A DNA stretch of 64,000 nt from Micrasema longulum (Eukaryota; Arthropoda; Insecta; Trichoptera; Brachycentridae): assembly GCA_022494885.1 (NCBI GenBank), contig JAGVSM010003683.1, positions 81,562 to 145,561 on the forward strand, in the 5' to 3' direction. The notes under the pieces are model-generated. The model did no database searches. It had not been told where the DNA came from and saw only the letters and a program-made list of their open reading frames with translations. This document shows, one piece after another, positions 33,168 through 43,926 of the stretch (positions are counted from its first letter, which is position 1; each line of letters begins with the position of its first letter). Position numbers and translations under genes: made by a program.

Positions 33168-34072
33168 TTCATTTTATTTTATTTTATTTAATGCACAAAA
33201 TACTCAACTTTATAATTTTTTTACCACGATTTTTTTTTATGTCCCGACTTGTTTGAAAATTCCGTGTTAAGTCGGGACAATTCTATATTTAAATCAAAAA
33301 TATTTATAAACATATTAAACAATATACAAAATAATCAAAACAATATAAAAAATAATAATGGAAAAATATAAATTATATAAATGTAAACATGTCAAAATAG
33401 GGAATGCAGAAAAGTTATATATTAAAACATGGAAATATGTTATTAATAATTTAAAGTAATATTTCAATTCAAATCGGTAATTAATTGATATTAAAAATAA
33501 GTACAAAATAATACAAAAAGTAATAATTTATTGTAACACATCTTCATGTATGTATGGTAGAAAATGTAATTTAATAAACATATTAATAAAATCTAAACGT
33601 ATATTTACAAAAAATTATACATCCTTATTAAGTTCATTCAAAAATGATATACATATATGGATAATAATGAAGACAGCATCGATATTATATATTTATTCCC
33701 GAAGCAATCTTATACGGTGGTCTCCACCCCTCGATAGAATCCAATTATGGATCTTCGTCTTGAATATAGACGTTGTTTTGGAGAACTTAATATGTTCATC
33801 CAAGACGTTGAACACTCTTGGAGCCAAATATAAAAAGTGTCTCCGAGCAAACATCGTACGCCCTCTCGGTATTAAGTAGTTTTGGTTACGCGAAAACCTC
33901 GAACGGGCATTCTGTTGGGACCTCCTTCCGTGGTCGCCTGACCAGAAAACTGTCAATACATGATATATAAAAAGCGGCATGGTTGTTAAGGCTGTTTTCA
34001 ACTTGATAACATCAACATTACAAGTTTTTCGAAATTGTGGAATGGCTGCTTCCTGCATTATTAAGTTCATTT
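33168..34072 (-). mobile_element. Jockey/CR1-like LINE ORF2 C-terminus with 3' UTR
   Basis: A minus-strand open frame of about 125 codons (34070 down to 33693) reads SRFSRNQNYLIPRGRTMF, then YLAPRVFNVLDEHIKFS and FKTKIHNWILSRGG. This is the usual ORF2 terminus, with the 'P-T------F-Y-APR-+N-L' pattern. The 59.3-60.5-kb LINE has the closely related APRVINVLEKRIKLSRK. The 3' UTR runs to a (TTTTA)n tract near 33170, the complement of an A-rich tail. It is 5'-truncated with no RT core. Confidence 0.8.
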
Positions 34073-34850
34073 TATCTCGGCTCGTTCCGGGCGCGATTAT
34101 TTACAGCGTATTTTCTGGAATTATATCGTTACGGGTTATTTATGTTCTGGATATTCTTCATAAAGATTTTGTAATTCCTCTAAAGGTCCTATTAGTTAGA
34201 CGAGGAAATAATGTCGGGAATAAATCAGCATTTGAAGGAAGGACAGGGCCGCAGAAGTAGTAAGGTTGAGTGGAACAGTCCGCTAAGTCCTGTTATCTAA
34301 AGCTGGGCCGGACATTCGCAGGATTTACTTAATTTTCTTCACATTTACGCCTTTCCAGGGGATGAAATATCTGGACAATATTTCTCGGCGATCGCTCTAG
34401 ATTGTTTTTGAACAAGAAAAGAGCTGAGTAAACGGTTTATACAAACATAAGTCCGCTGCTTTATTAAATCGCTTCTTTAAAGGCAACTTTACGAAATATT
34501 CAAAGTCTTTATTTGTATTTGCTTTGAATAACAACGGATACTGATGAGCCGTTTCGTTTTCTTACAAGACAAATATTCATTTAAATAATTTCTTGAATTT
34601 GTACCTACTTAAATAACGTTTCGTTGAATAATGTTTATTTTCTATAAATATTACGAAAATTGATTGAATTTTTCACAAATAAAATAAACTTATTTATTCT
34701 GTGTATTAAAGAAACGATTTTCTCTGATTTGTTAGGCGTTTTTTTATTATTAAAATTTTTATTAATATAAGTTTACATTTTCACACTTAAGCCATTTCTT
34801 TTTTTTTTGTTCTTACTAAAACTAAAATCCCCCCCCAAAACCAATTTCTG
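34073..34850. other. Complex non-coding block followed by AT-rich sequence
   Basis: The segment 34073-34440 is balanced in base composition with CG words (CTCGTTCCGGGCGCGATT, TCTCGGCGATCGCTC) and begins exactly where the LINE stops. An open frame on the plus strand (33979-34260) spans that junction and is therefore not supported as a gene. Confidence 0.3.
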
Positions 34851-35099
34851 TAGCTTAGTTGAATGTTCTTTTAAATATTCAAATTAATTTATTTTATCAC
34901 AATAACATTATAAATAACAAATATCAAAGGTTAACATATTTCAACACGGATGGAGAAGCCCATCTAGTTTTTAAACAATGTCTCGCACCATTGTCCTGTT
35001 CTTCAAATTTCTGTTCGCACGAGGACTCTATTGTCATCAGACCTATTTCCGATGCTGGGACAGGACAGTGTCGTATTGTCCTTATGTAAACATAAAATT

Positions 35100-35266
35100 G
35101 ATGTCCTCCGAGTGGAGTCGTTAAGACACTTGACTTACACACAAAAAGTTCCGGGTTCGATTCCAGATGAGACGCAAAAAAAGTAAATTTTATAAAAAAA
35201 GTTCAAGCCTGGTTATACTGTGCTGTAATTGGGCCTCCTGGCCTTTTGTGGTGCCAAAAAAATAAT
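35100..35266 (+). repeat. SINE-C, tRNA-derived SINE
   Basis: The head is CCTCCGAGTGGAGTCGTTAA, the B box CCGGGTTCGATTCC, and the 3' end TGGGCCTCCTGGCCTTTTG. It pairs with the antisense copy at 10.9 kb. Confidence 0.75.
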
Positions 35267-35269
35267 ATA

Positions 35270-35330
35270 CGTACGTATATATATATGTACATATATGTAT
35301 GTAAATATATGTATATAAATATGAAAAATC
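35270..35330. repeat. TATG/TA microsatellite
   Basis: Repeats of TATATG and ATGTATAT directly follow the SINE-C 3' end. It may have grown from the SINE tail. Confidence 0.8.
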
Positions 35331-35344
35331 ATATTTTATGCTCT

Positions 35345-35635
35345 GGCGAGCTTTTCAAAACTAAAATCATGATTATCATCAAATCCTTATACACAACTGG
35401 TGGTGCATAGGGAGTTGCGTTTCATGAAAGTTAATCTAACGCCTCAAGTTCCAATCCAGAAACAGTGAAACATTGCAGAAAGTGAGTACAACCACATTAT
35501 AAACAAACATTTCGTGCCCACCCTCCCAGGAATCAAATTCAGGACTTTAAGAATGCTAGAAAACGGGCCAACGACTACACTACGAGGTGGACTTTTCTCG
35601 ATATTATGTGAGAGCAGCCATTGCGTAAAAAACGG
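35345..35635 (-). repeat. SINE-A, long form
   Basis: The minus-strand order is the 5' extension (GGCTGCTCTCACATA), head CCTCGTAGTGTAGTCG, box TGAATTTGATTCCTGG and body with CACTTTCTGCAATG. It ends at GGTGCATAGGG sequence read on the plus strand. Its 5' end abuts the next SINE-C head. Confidence 0.65.
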
Positions 35636-35770
35636 CAACCTCCGTATGTAGTGGTAAAGACGCTTTACTCACACACGGAAGGTTCCAGGTTCAATGCTCC
35701 GTGAGAACACACATATTAAAAGCATTTTTTTCAAGTATGGGTATTCTGTAAAGTAATTTACCACAATTCA
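35636..35770 (+). repeat. SINE-C, second copy
   Basis: The head has TGTAGTGGTAAAGACG and the box GGTTCCAGGTTCAATGC. The body TTTTTTTCAAGTATGGGTAT is related to the 35.1-kb copy. The 3' end is degraded. Confidence 0.55.
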
Positions 35771-35789
35771 TAAGACAAGAAGGATTAAA

Positions 35790-35955
35790 TTTGTGTGTCT
35801 ATATGTTTGTGTATATGAGTGGGTATATGTATGTGTATATATAAATATATGTTTGTTTGCATGTACATATATATGTGTATGTGCGTGTGTGAATTGTATG
35901 TGTGTGGGTGCACAAGCGTGTGTGTATGTATATAGAGACATAAATAAACATATAT
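35790..35955. repeat. TGTATG/GTGT microsatellite
   Basis: A long interrupted tract of TGTATA, TGTGTG and ATATAT units. The antisense open frame over it is a repeat artefact. Confidence 0.9.
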
Positions 35956-35999
35956 GTTAGTCTGCCTTTTCACTGGTCTTCTCCTAATAGGCATTACTT

Positions 36000-37380
36000 G
36001 AAACTATGTAAACCTTTGTAATTAATTAAATTAAAATAATATATAAATTCGGCCTCCTATGCTGCTGTAGTGTAAAAAAAACTGGTTTAATTTCACACAT
36101 GGGACTTTATTCTTCATCCGCCTAGAAACCATTTAACTTTGACGTAACTACAATAAACGAAAAAATTATTGAAAGCAATACATAAAAAATATATACCTAA
36201 ATGATTTACAGAAATGCATAAAAGATAAATTAATAAAAAATATATTTGTCTCTCGTTTTCTTTCGGATCTCAAGTAGGATCGCGAGAATTCGGAGTCTTT
36301 AAAAATTAAACATCATCTCTGGATTACTGATAATCTTTTCAATGAGTGAAACCTAAAACCGGTAAAGATATTTCAACGGAAACGCAGAATTCTAGTAAAA
36401 AGGGAAAATAATAGGGATTTACGGAATACGCTTTTTTTGTTTGTATTCATTGCATGTTTTAAAATACCTGTTTGCAAATGCTTAGAATATTGTAAAATGA
36501 AAAACACTACTCTAGGTATTGAACAAAAAAAAAATCGAAATGTTATTGTGATTTCTTTTGAAGAAGAGTGATAATTATGGATTATTATGAAGTTAAGTAA
36601 CTTCTTTTCTGATTTAATGATAAGATTCTTCCTATTCTGATTCGCCACTTTTCTAGGCCACTTAACCCTAGGAAGGGTATAAGTGGACACTTTATTAGAC
36701 GAATAAGCCCCATATAAGTCATAAGATTACTAATGTTTGTTACATCTGCAAAGGATTTACGACTCTCATAACTAACTGTATTGTGATCTTTTGTGGCATA
36801 ATAAATAATTGCAAGAGATTTTTGGGCCGTCCGGATTTTCGAATCTTTGTATCCTTGAAAAACACACTATGATAAAGTATGAAGTGTAATTACTCTTGTT
36901 GTAACTGAATTCAATATTTATTTTAAAAATATTAATGTATTTATTAACAAAAACGTAGACATGAGTACAAAATTATTAAATCTCAAGTTTGGTTTATTTG
37001 GGACGATTTATACAATAAACGTATATTTAGATTTTTTATCAGGTAAAAAACAGTATTTTTAGCACGTCAAAACGTTTGTAAAAATGCTTGATTCTACTCC
37101 CTAAGAAGATAACGTAATCGACCTTTATTGTAACAAAGAAAACAAATATTTTTTACGACGAAAAAATTAAAGTCCATGCATTTACGAGTCTAATGACCCG
37201 AGTAGGAGCCAGTCAAAGAACAAATAAAATAGTAGTCAAAGCATTACCTTCAAGAAAATCTTAAAGACCGAGAATCTTTTCATCGGTTTTGTTCATATAA
37301 AAAAATATTTAAAAATCAAGTGACCTTATTTCTAACTACGATCTTAATTTTATATTGCAGTGCTTAATACGATTTCAAAT
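36000..37380. other. AT-rich stretch, no gene seen
   Basis: A minus-strand frame of 105 codons (36373-36690) shows no recognisable domain and is basic/aromatic from A-rich sequence. Nothing else is supported. Confidence 0.4.
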
Positions 37381-37389
37381 GTGGTTAAT

Positions 37390-37600
37390 TTCGAATCAGT
37401 ATTTCACGTTCGCCTTTCCAAGAATCGATCCAAACACCTTAAGCAAGGTAGATGAATAAATCAACCACTACACTACGAGTTGAAATAATCTCCACTCGAT
37501 TTCCTTTTCTTAACATTTTTCCCTGAGGGTAGCCATTTATAAGGATTCTGGTCTTATTTCACCCACAAAACAGTATTTTTTATCCGCCTTGACACAGAAT
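37390..37600 (-). repeat. SINE-A long form, head region only
   Basis: On the minus strand the 5' extension (CTACCCTCAGGGAAAAATG, AAATCGAGTGGAGA) precedes the head CTCGTAGTGTAGTGG and the box TTGGATCGATTCTTGG. The body is mostly missing. Confidence 0.5.
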
Positions 37601-37689
37601 GCAATAATACAGATAGTTTATACATATTTGTCATGTAGCTTCGTGAAAAAACATTAATTGAATTAAAATGAAATATATTTAGTGATTAA

Positions 37690-38420
37690 AAAATTACAAT
37701 AGGGATGGAGAATACCTTCAAGAAGTTGTTGGTTTTAGTGACAAATGAAAGCATTTAAGAAATATGGATGTTCAAACATTGGTAAAATGGTGAATGTTAC
37801 ACAGTGTGTAAAGTGGCCACTTAAACCAGCCAATGACAGGGCATAAGCCCTGTAATGGCCTAGATTTCCTTATTCCCTTCTTGAAGGTATTCTCCATCCC
37901 TGTTGTAATTTTTAATCTTAATGACTCCCGAAGGGAGGAAATCCAGTCTTTTGTCTACAAATATTTTAACGTAGCTATACAGAAAGCAGCCAGTCTACAT
38001 TTTCGGAAAAAATAGATATTGATGTAATTGGGTGCAGTAGGATTCATTCTATGTTCTGCTAAAAACAGCCAGACCGCTTTCATATAAAAAAATTGTATTA
38101 ATCACCTCCGGAAAAAGGTGTCGATCACAAAAACGGCATTTCTCAATTTGCAGAAAAAACCCACAATACTAGAAAAATCTTAGGGTACTTTTACAAATAT
38201 TTTAAACTGGTCATATACAAAATAAAAATTTTGTTTATAATATATAAAAAAAAACTAATTTATTCATTGTTTATCGTTTGCTAAAGTCAAAAACATTCAA
38301 ACTATTATGTAGATTTTATAATTCACTCTTTTCACAAAATGGCTATTATCTTAGTTTCACTTTTCTATGGCTGGCTGCTTTCTGTATAACTACGTTCATT
38401 TGGACAAACTCAATTTTGGT
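37690..38420. mobile_element. FB foldback, right half, split by MITE-1
   Basis: The right-arm sequence ACACAGTGTGTAAAGTGGCC, AAACCAGCCAATGACAGG and AGGGAGGAAATCCAG is followed by GTCTACAAATATTT. MITE-1 copy 2 intervenes, and then ATTTGGACAAACTCAATTTT resumes the FB terminus (compare ATTTGGACATTCTCAAAACA at 62.99 kb). This shows an insertion into a pre-existing FB. Confidence 0.75.
37967..38397. mobile_element. MITE-1, copy 2 (full length, 431 bp)
   Basis: The ends are TAACGTAGCTATACAGAAAG and TTTCTGTATAACTACGTTC, flanked by ATTT on both sides (37963-37966 and 38398-38401). It is collinear with copy 1 along its length. The host site can be read as an FB arm, so both boundaries are confirmed. 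Confidence 0.9.
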
Positions 38421-39046
38421 ATATTTAGTGATTTTACATAAAGTTAATATTTTTTATATCATTTAATTGAATTGAGTTAACATTACAAAGGTACGTTTAT
38501 AATTTTTAATTCCTTAATTACAATTAGTCTTCCTCTTATTTAAAAATGAATTTGACGCAATTTAAACAAAATACAATGACAACACGGAAAGCCATTAAAT
38601 CCAACCACGGACAATGAATCTAACTTTAAAACTTTTCAGGCAACTTAGCTAAGCGAGGAAATCTACCAGGGGAAGAAAACCAAAAATGTAAATGCACTAG
38701 ACTTAAATCCTCTATTTTTTCTAATTGTTCAGGAAAACCAACATGAAAATTGATTGAAGATAAATTTGCCTTAAATATCTGGTATGAAAATTAAAATTGA
38801 GTTTAAAATGTTTTGTCGAAATTAAATATTTACAATATAAATATGCTCTTAAAAAAGAAAACAAAAAACATTATTCCATTAAAGAGGATTTAAACTCAAG
38901 AGTCGTTATTTCAAAAAAGTATGCCTGTTGAAAAGTTATTGTATTTTACTTTACAAAACATTATATTTTTTATCAAAAATAGCTTAGAAAATGTCTAAAA
39001 CTAATGCTTTTTTATTTTACTGCGCGATTTTTAAAGAACGACAATT

Positions 39047-40046
39047 GAATGTACTTATGCAGAAAGAAATATGAAATATTGGTTTTATCGGATACAGTAA
39101 GGTCAATCCTATGTTTTGCTAAAAACAGCCAAACCGCTTTCATATTTCGAAAATAGTGTGGGTGTGGCGTTTTGCTTACCTGTTGGGGTCTCTCTGTACA
39201 CGCTGTTTGTAACTTTTGTACTCACAGGCGTGTGCGTGAGGTAGGATTAGGCTATCTTTCTTTTTACCTGCATCCATCCGTTCGGGGCCTCGCGTCCCTG
39301 TTGGAGCCTGCAATTGGCCCCGTCGGTACCTTATGACCTCTCGTTCAACACCCTACTACGTTCTTTTCAGAAGGTAGCGGGGAAAAGGATTCATATATAT
39401 ATATATTATCACACAAGATATAAGAACGGCTTACTTACATGGATAACACTATTTATTTTATAAGAAACTGGCGTGTTATGCAAAGATATTTTATTATACA
39501 TTCAATAAAATTAAACTTTATTCAAATTTACATCTAACACGTGTTTTATGGAAGACTAATTTTATGTGAGGAAGCACTGCAGTCGAATTTCGGAGAAGGA
39601 GAGAAGAACGGACCTTGAACTTCGCGCTTTTTATAGTCTTTGTTCTTGTCTCCCTCTACTTCCGGCTGGGTATCGAACCGCAGGCTGGTAACTTAACGAG
39701 CTGCGTTCGCTTGTGTGGTTTTGCTCCTCGGTAGGTCTTTGAGGATTGTCTATGATGGAGGCGCCACAATAGTATCGATCACAAAAACGGCGTTTTTCAA
39801 TTTGCAGAAAACACCCAGAACACTAGAAAAATCTTACGGTACTTTAAAAATCATTATATCTGGTCAAATACAAAGATTCTTGTTTGTGATATTTAAAAAA
39901 ACCTAATGTATTATTTGTTCTTCATTTGTCAAAGTCAAAAACATGTCATACTGTTTTGTGGATTTGAATATTCATTATTTCCATAAAAGTGCTATTATCT
40001 CAGTTTCACTATTCTATGGCTGGCTGGTAACTGCATAACTACGTTC
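39047..40046. mobile_element. MITE-1, copy 3, carrying a solo LTR
   Basis: The left end is GAATGTACTTATGCAGAAAG and the right end is CTGCATAACTACGTTC, flanked by AATT (39043-39046 and 40047-40050). The shared interior is broken between CATATTTCGAAAATAG and TATCGATCACAAAAACGG by the LTR at 39157-39768. The right terminal repeat is partly degraded (GGCTGGTAACTGC). Confidence 0.85.
39157..39768 (-). mobile_element. Solo LTR (612 bp) of an LTR retrotransposon
   Basis: The insert begins TGTGG and ends CCACA, and is flanked by the 4-base duplication ATAG on both sides (39153-39156, 39769-39772). On the minus strand there is TATAAAAA at 39628-39635 and AATAAAG at 39516-39522, about 110 bases downstream. 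That is the U3-R-U5 order of an LTR. No primer-binding site, gag or pol is adjacent, so internal sequence was lost, presumably by LTR-LTR recombination. The family (Gypsy or BEL type) is not determined. Confidence 0.85.
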
Positions 40047-40054
40047 AATTTAAA

Positions 40055-40845
40055 GTTGCTATATCTTTTTTTTTATTGGACTACAGTTTGAATAATTGAT
40101 AATCGTAATTTTTTTACAAATAATTCGCGTACTTTAATAAAAAAATTGTGTTGGTTAAATGAAAAATAAAACTATGAACAACCCTTTTCATATGTTTTTA
40201 TTGTTGTTGAGTCAGAATCGATTATTATTTATTAAATTAAAAAGCTCCTCATATCATACATATTACGTACAGTTCCTTTTAAAAATTATTTTATAAAATA
40301 GCATTATCTAAAATGATGGGTTCCAAAATTAAATATTTTACAAAAAAATTCTACGAGAACTCCTTAAATAAAAGGTTTTGCTTCCTTTGTCTTTTTCCGT
40401 AAAAAACTCTGCTTCAATACTTTGCTTTGAACGGAACAAAAATATGAAAAGCTCGAGAAAAACTTTTTACATGTGAAATTTTTAATGACTCCGTTTTTAC
40501 CCCGCAGAACCACTTACCCCTGTCTACTCTGACAAGCTATTCAGTAATAATAAAAGATTGTCTTATTCGCGGGGTAACAATAAAAATGCAATCAAGCGAT
40601 TACAAAAAATAACCTTTAAAAACCAGTATCATTAACAAATCTCATATATTTTTTATATCAGCTAAGTGATATTAAAAAAAAAACATAAGTAATATTTTTT
40701 TGACTTAACAAGAAATAATATATTTATTTAGTGGATTTAACATCAAGACATTTTCTTCAATATTTTTTGAAAATTTTTACTTGACTACGTTAAACGGTAG
40801 TAGATGCAATATGAATACAAACACATTGATAAAATAAAATATGTT
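40055..40845. other. AT-rich spacer, nothing recognised
   Basis: No open frame or family repeat is supported. Confidence 0.4.
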
Positions 40846-40850
40846 TAATC

Positions 40851-41110
40851 AACAATGTTTTGAGTATGTTCAAATGTTTGTAGATAACCGTATTTCCTCT
40901 CTAGAAAGTTGTTCACATATATTTTTTTGAAACAAAGATTAAAACATTTAAAAAAAAGGAATATGAAAGTCTAGGCGTTAACAGATCTTATGACCTTTCA
41001 TTGGCTGCTTCAAATGACTTTACACACTGAGTAACATTTATTATTCCGCTTATGTTGATTTAATATACCTATTCCCTTACCAAAATATTTTTTTTCTTCT
41101 CAATATTGCA
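40851..41110 (+). mobile_element. FB foldback, left arm with true terminus
   Basis: It starts CAATGTTTTGAGTATG and runs TCAAATGTTTGTAGATAAC, then TATGAAAGTCTAGGCGTTAA. This shows the outer 5' end, the complement of the right terminus at 58.05 kb (CATACTCAAAACATTGTT). The right arm is missing. Confidence 0.65.
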
Positions 41111-41239
41111 AAAAAATTGAATAGATGTTACTTATTGTGTAACGAAATCACCGATTTAAATATCTTCTTCATCTTCTTCTTTTTTTTCCTCTCCCGGTGT
41201 AAATTGATAATAACCATAGAAAAAAAATAATGGAAAAAG

Positions 41240-41640
41240 GCCTCATATTCCAGGTTTGAAAAACTCAAAATATGCAAAACTAACTCAAGTATTAAAGAAT
41301 ATCAGACAAAACTTTCTCTTTCATACAGATAACTATAGAACTAACAATGGTTTTCATTCCCCTATGCCCAGAATTTTTAGGTCTGCCAACAAACATACCA
41401 GTCTTATTTTTTTCGATAACAAGTTGTCTTCTTTCAAACGATCACTGAATTAAATTCAATTATAAACACATCTCTCCCGCTTCCACTCCCCCCAAGTCTA
41501 CTACATACCATTGTTTCTTATCTTTCTTCTTTCATTTAAAATAATTTTCTATAAATAAATATGTCATTAAAAATGCCTATTTTGCGTAAATATTTATATA
41601 AATAAGCTTTTGTAATACAATAATAACAAATAATAAAAAT
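41240..41640 (+). mobile_element. LINE-X ORF2 C-terminus with 3' UTR
   Basis: A plus frame reads TQVLKNIRQNFLFHTDNY, then HSPMPRIFRSANKHTS and FFDNKLSSFKRSLN before a stop. The following 3' UTR (AACACATCTCTCCCGCTTCC) is shared with the antisense copy at 50.69-51.14 kb, so the two are one family. A related terminus lies at 170-364. It is 5'-truncated. Confidence 0.75.
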
Positions 41641-41649
41641 TCAAAACTC

Positions 41650-41960
41650 TGCAAGCAACTTGCCAAGACATACTCGAATGCATGGAGCATATTGATGTAC
41701 GGTTATGAGACACGACGCCTTACCAAAAGGGATAAAAAAGGCTAGAAGCTTTCGAGATGTGGTGCTACAGGAGAATATTGGGAATTTCGTGGAGAGACCA
41801 CATCACTAAAGACTCAAAAGAATCGAAAAAGGGAGGAACCTAATCAAAACCATCTAGAGAGGCAAGCTCGATGGATCGGCCACATTATGCGTCATGAGGG
41901 TCTCCTGCATGACGAAATGGAGGGAATGGCTAAGGGGACAAGCTGAAGAGGGCTGCAGAG
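41650..41960 (+). mobile_element. LINE reverse-transcriptase fragment, second lineage
   Basis: The frame gives SILMYGYETRRLTKRDKK, RLEAFEMWCYRRILGIS and WRDHI. A later shifted frame gives QARWIGHIMRHEGLL. This is the classical 'YG-E-W-L-----+-L-AFEMW--R+-L-I-W-D' region downstream of the RT palm in many metazoan LINEs. Frameshifted and truncated. Confidence 0.8.
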
Positions 41961-42039
41961 AAAAGAAACCAGTAAAGGAAGGAAAGAAGAAATAAATTTT
42001 GTCTATGTCCGGACAGATGAAGAATACAGTTATGTGGTT

Positions 42040-42330
42040 AAAATATAATCATAACCTTTGTCAAGTGTTTTCAACTCGATGGCCTCTCTTAGATTAAAGT
42101 CCTGAAAAAGGAAATCAAGTAGAAAAGTAGTAGATCTCCACCTCGTTGAGTAGTAGCTGGCCTATATTTGTTTATAAGGATGTCTTACACTGCAAATTTC
42201 ACTGCCACCGTATTGGTAACTGAAACGTTAGACTGATCACCTTACCTACCTGAAATGCGTGATCGAGATACACCGCATATCGTTTCATAACTCAGTGTTC
42301 CATATACCAGCAGGTGCATAAAGTATTTGA
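42040..42330 (+). repeat. SINE-A, long form
   Basis: The extension AACTCGATGGCCTCTC, the head CCTCGTTGAGTAGTAG, and the body GATCACCTTACCTACCTG and ACCAGCAGGTGC are in order. The B box is lost. Confidence 0.6.
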
Positions 42331-42334
42331 TGAG

Positions 42335-42735
42335 AATGATAATTATTGTTGTGGTTAAATTGAGATAAATATAAATGATTTGTATGTTTGTAGGTAATCA
42401 TTATTTTCGAATTAATTTTCCGATTAGCGCAGAAAAATGGGGCAGACTATTGCGTACTCGGATTCTGGGGCGCAGGTGTCACTGGCGGGGGTGGATTAGA
42501 ACCAGAACCCCTGCGACCCCTTTGCCCCGGAGGCTACTTAAAGCACCTGGATCCATTGCGCAGTCCCATCAATCCCCGTGCTTAGTATTTTCCTTTTTGT
42601 GCTATGCGAGGTGAACAAGTTCTTACAGTTCTTATTCAATGTTACCAAATAATTAGACATAACCACTTACCGACTTTACTATATCTAACGGTCACGAGAC
42701 GTACCCGTATGCAATGTTATATTTTTGTTAGTTTA
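42335..42735. other. GC-richer patch upstream of a hammerhead-like motif
   Basis: The segment 42440-42600 is C/G-rich (GGCGCAGGTGTCACTGGCGG) and open for 79 codons on the plus strand. The product (Arg/Pro-rich) shows no domain. It may be part of the element that carries the hammerhead-like tail. Confidence 0.3.
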
Positions 42736-42738
42736 GTT

Positions 42739-42792
42739 GATGTCCTGACAAAGAGCCGGGTACTTTTCGAAAACGCAAGTAGTAGAAAGAAA
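42739..42792 (+). ncRNA. Hammerhead-like motif, copy 3 (degenerate)
   Basis: GATGTC, CTGACAA, AGAGCCGGGTACTTTTC and then GAAAACGCAAGTAG. The first core has a G to A change and the stem III strand is altered. It is recognisable by position and flanks (TTAGTGTTTATATAC downstream, as at 29.39 kb). Confidence 0.4.
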
Positions 42793-42929
42793 AGTTGGTT
42801 AGTGTTTATATACAAATATAAAGTAACGTTTTATCAAATTTTTAAAAAGAATAATATGTATAATTAATTTAATTCGCGATTTTAATACTATTGTTACATA
42901 ATATGACAGTTTATATTATTGACTTTCTT

Positions 42930-43005
42930 AAACACATGATCAAGATACATTGGATGTACTTTACTGATGCATTACCATATGCACCATCAGATGAAGGTAA
43001 GAGTT
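42930..43005 (+). repeat. SINE-A 3' fragment
   Basis: CACATGATCAAGATACATTG and ATATGCACCATCAGATG match the SINE-A 3' third only. Confidence 0.5.
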
Positions 43006-43274
43006 TGATGATGCTGATGAAGTTGATATTTTACTATTTTTTTTGTTTTTTATTCTTCTTATAATATTTATTTTCTTGTTATCTCTGCACTGTTACCTTG
43101 CGCGTTACTTTAATTACTATCCTGACAAATAAAATTGTATATTTTGAAATCTTTAGACCTTGAAAAGCAAGTAAGGTTAAATACAATTTTTGAGTGATAT
43201 TCAATCAAATGTCTTAGATTCAACCAAACAATTAATGTTTAAAATATTAATAAACCAATTTTTTTTATATCGTC

Positions 43275-43570
43275 ATCATTATTCTACGTCCGCTTCCTAG
43301 TTGGAGCCAATAGTGTCTACAAAGAGCCTACTAGATTTCTATCGGATGCCAGCTCCTATGCGTCCTTCCAAGTCAGGTTTGCGTCCCGTCGTTCTGACAT
43401 AATCTGCTGACGAACAGTCAGCGGACGTTCAGGACGTCGAGAACCTGATGTCTAAACAGTTCTCGACGTAGTATAGTAAGCAAGCGTGGTCAAGACCCTT
43501 AGGAGGCATCCACAGCATATGGCTCAGCCAACCGTATCGCCTCCGCTTACTGATAGTTTTAAATCAAGGG
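43275..43570 (-). mobile_element. RTE-like LINE C-terminal fragment
   Basis: Minus-strand frames give RYGWLSHMLWMPPKGLDH (the 'RRW-W-SH-LRMP' block) and then SERRDANLTWKDA followed by ELASDRNLVGSL. The order matches RTE/craig-type LINE C-termini and the fragment at 2.04 kb. Stops and a shift are present. Confidence 0.7.
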
Positions 43571-43714
43571 GATGATAAATTACTTATTGTATTTAACAAT
43601 CGGATCCGCTTAACTAGTGCTGTAAACTGCGAACACCCCATCCGAAGGTTTGTTATGTCACACTTATTTCAAAACTATAATCATTTCTTCATCTTCACAA
43701 AAGATTGGAAATAC

Positions 43715-43905
43715 AAAATGACTGAGCTATACACAAAAAAAAATAATTTCATCAGTCTTTTGCTTCGGGTAACAGTCCAGGGACTATGAAATATTTAAGT
43801 GCGAAAACACCCTTTTAAATAAATATTTCAACATGTCGGAAATTAAACCTGAGACCTCTTGCATGACAGGCAAACGCGCCGATTATTACACCACGAGGCC
43901 AACAA
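43715..43905 (-). repeat. SINE-A, tRNA-derived SINE
   Basis: Minus-strand head GGCCTCGTGGTGTAATAATC, GCGCGTTTGCCTGTC, and a B box changed to CAGGTTTAATTTCCG. The body follows to near 43760; the far 3' end is truncated. Confidence 0.75.
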
Positions 43906-43926
43906 TTATTAATTTATTGTCTTTAA

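Noticed and set aside
33550..33879. A 109-codon plus-strand frame
   Set aside because: Antisense shadow of the LINE ORF2 terminus at 33168-34072.
33979..34260. A 93-codon plus-strand frame
   Set aside because: Its first third is the antisense of a LINE and it crosses the LINE boundary, so it cannot be an ancestral gene.
35270..35955. Possible CRISPR-like or satellite array from regular repeats
   Set aside because: Units are 2-6 bases with no spacers; these are microsatellites in a eukaryotic context.
36373..36690. A 105-codon minus-strand frame
   Set aside because: Lys/Phe-rich from A/T-rich sequence, no recognisable domain, not shared with any repeat.
39157..39768. Possible DNA transposon from TGTGG/CCACA inverted ends
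   Set aside because: Only five terminal bases are inverted, and ordered TATA and AATAAA signals plus TG...CA ends fit a solo LTR better.
42375..42614. A 79-codon Arg/Pro-rich plus frame near a hammerhead-like motif
   Set aside because: No domain; openness follows from a C/G-rich patch.
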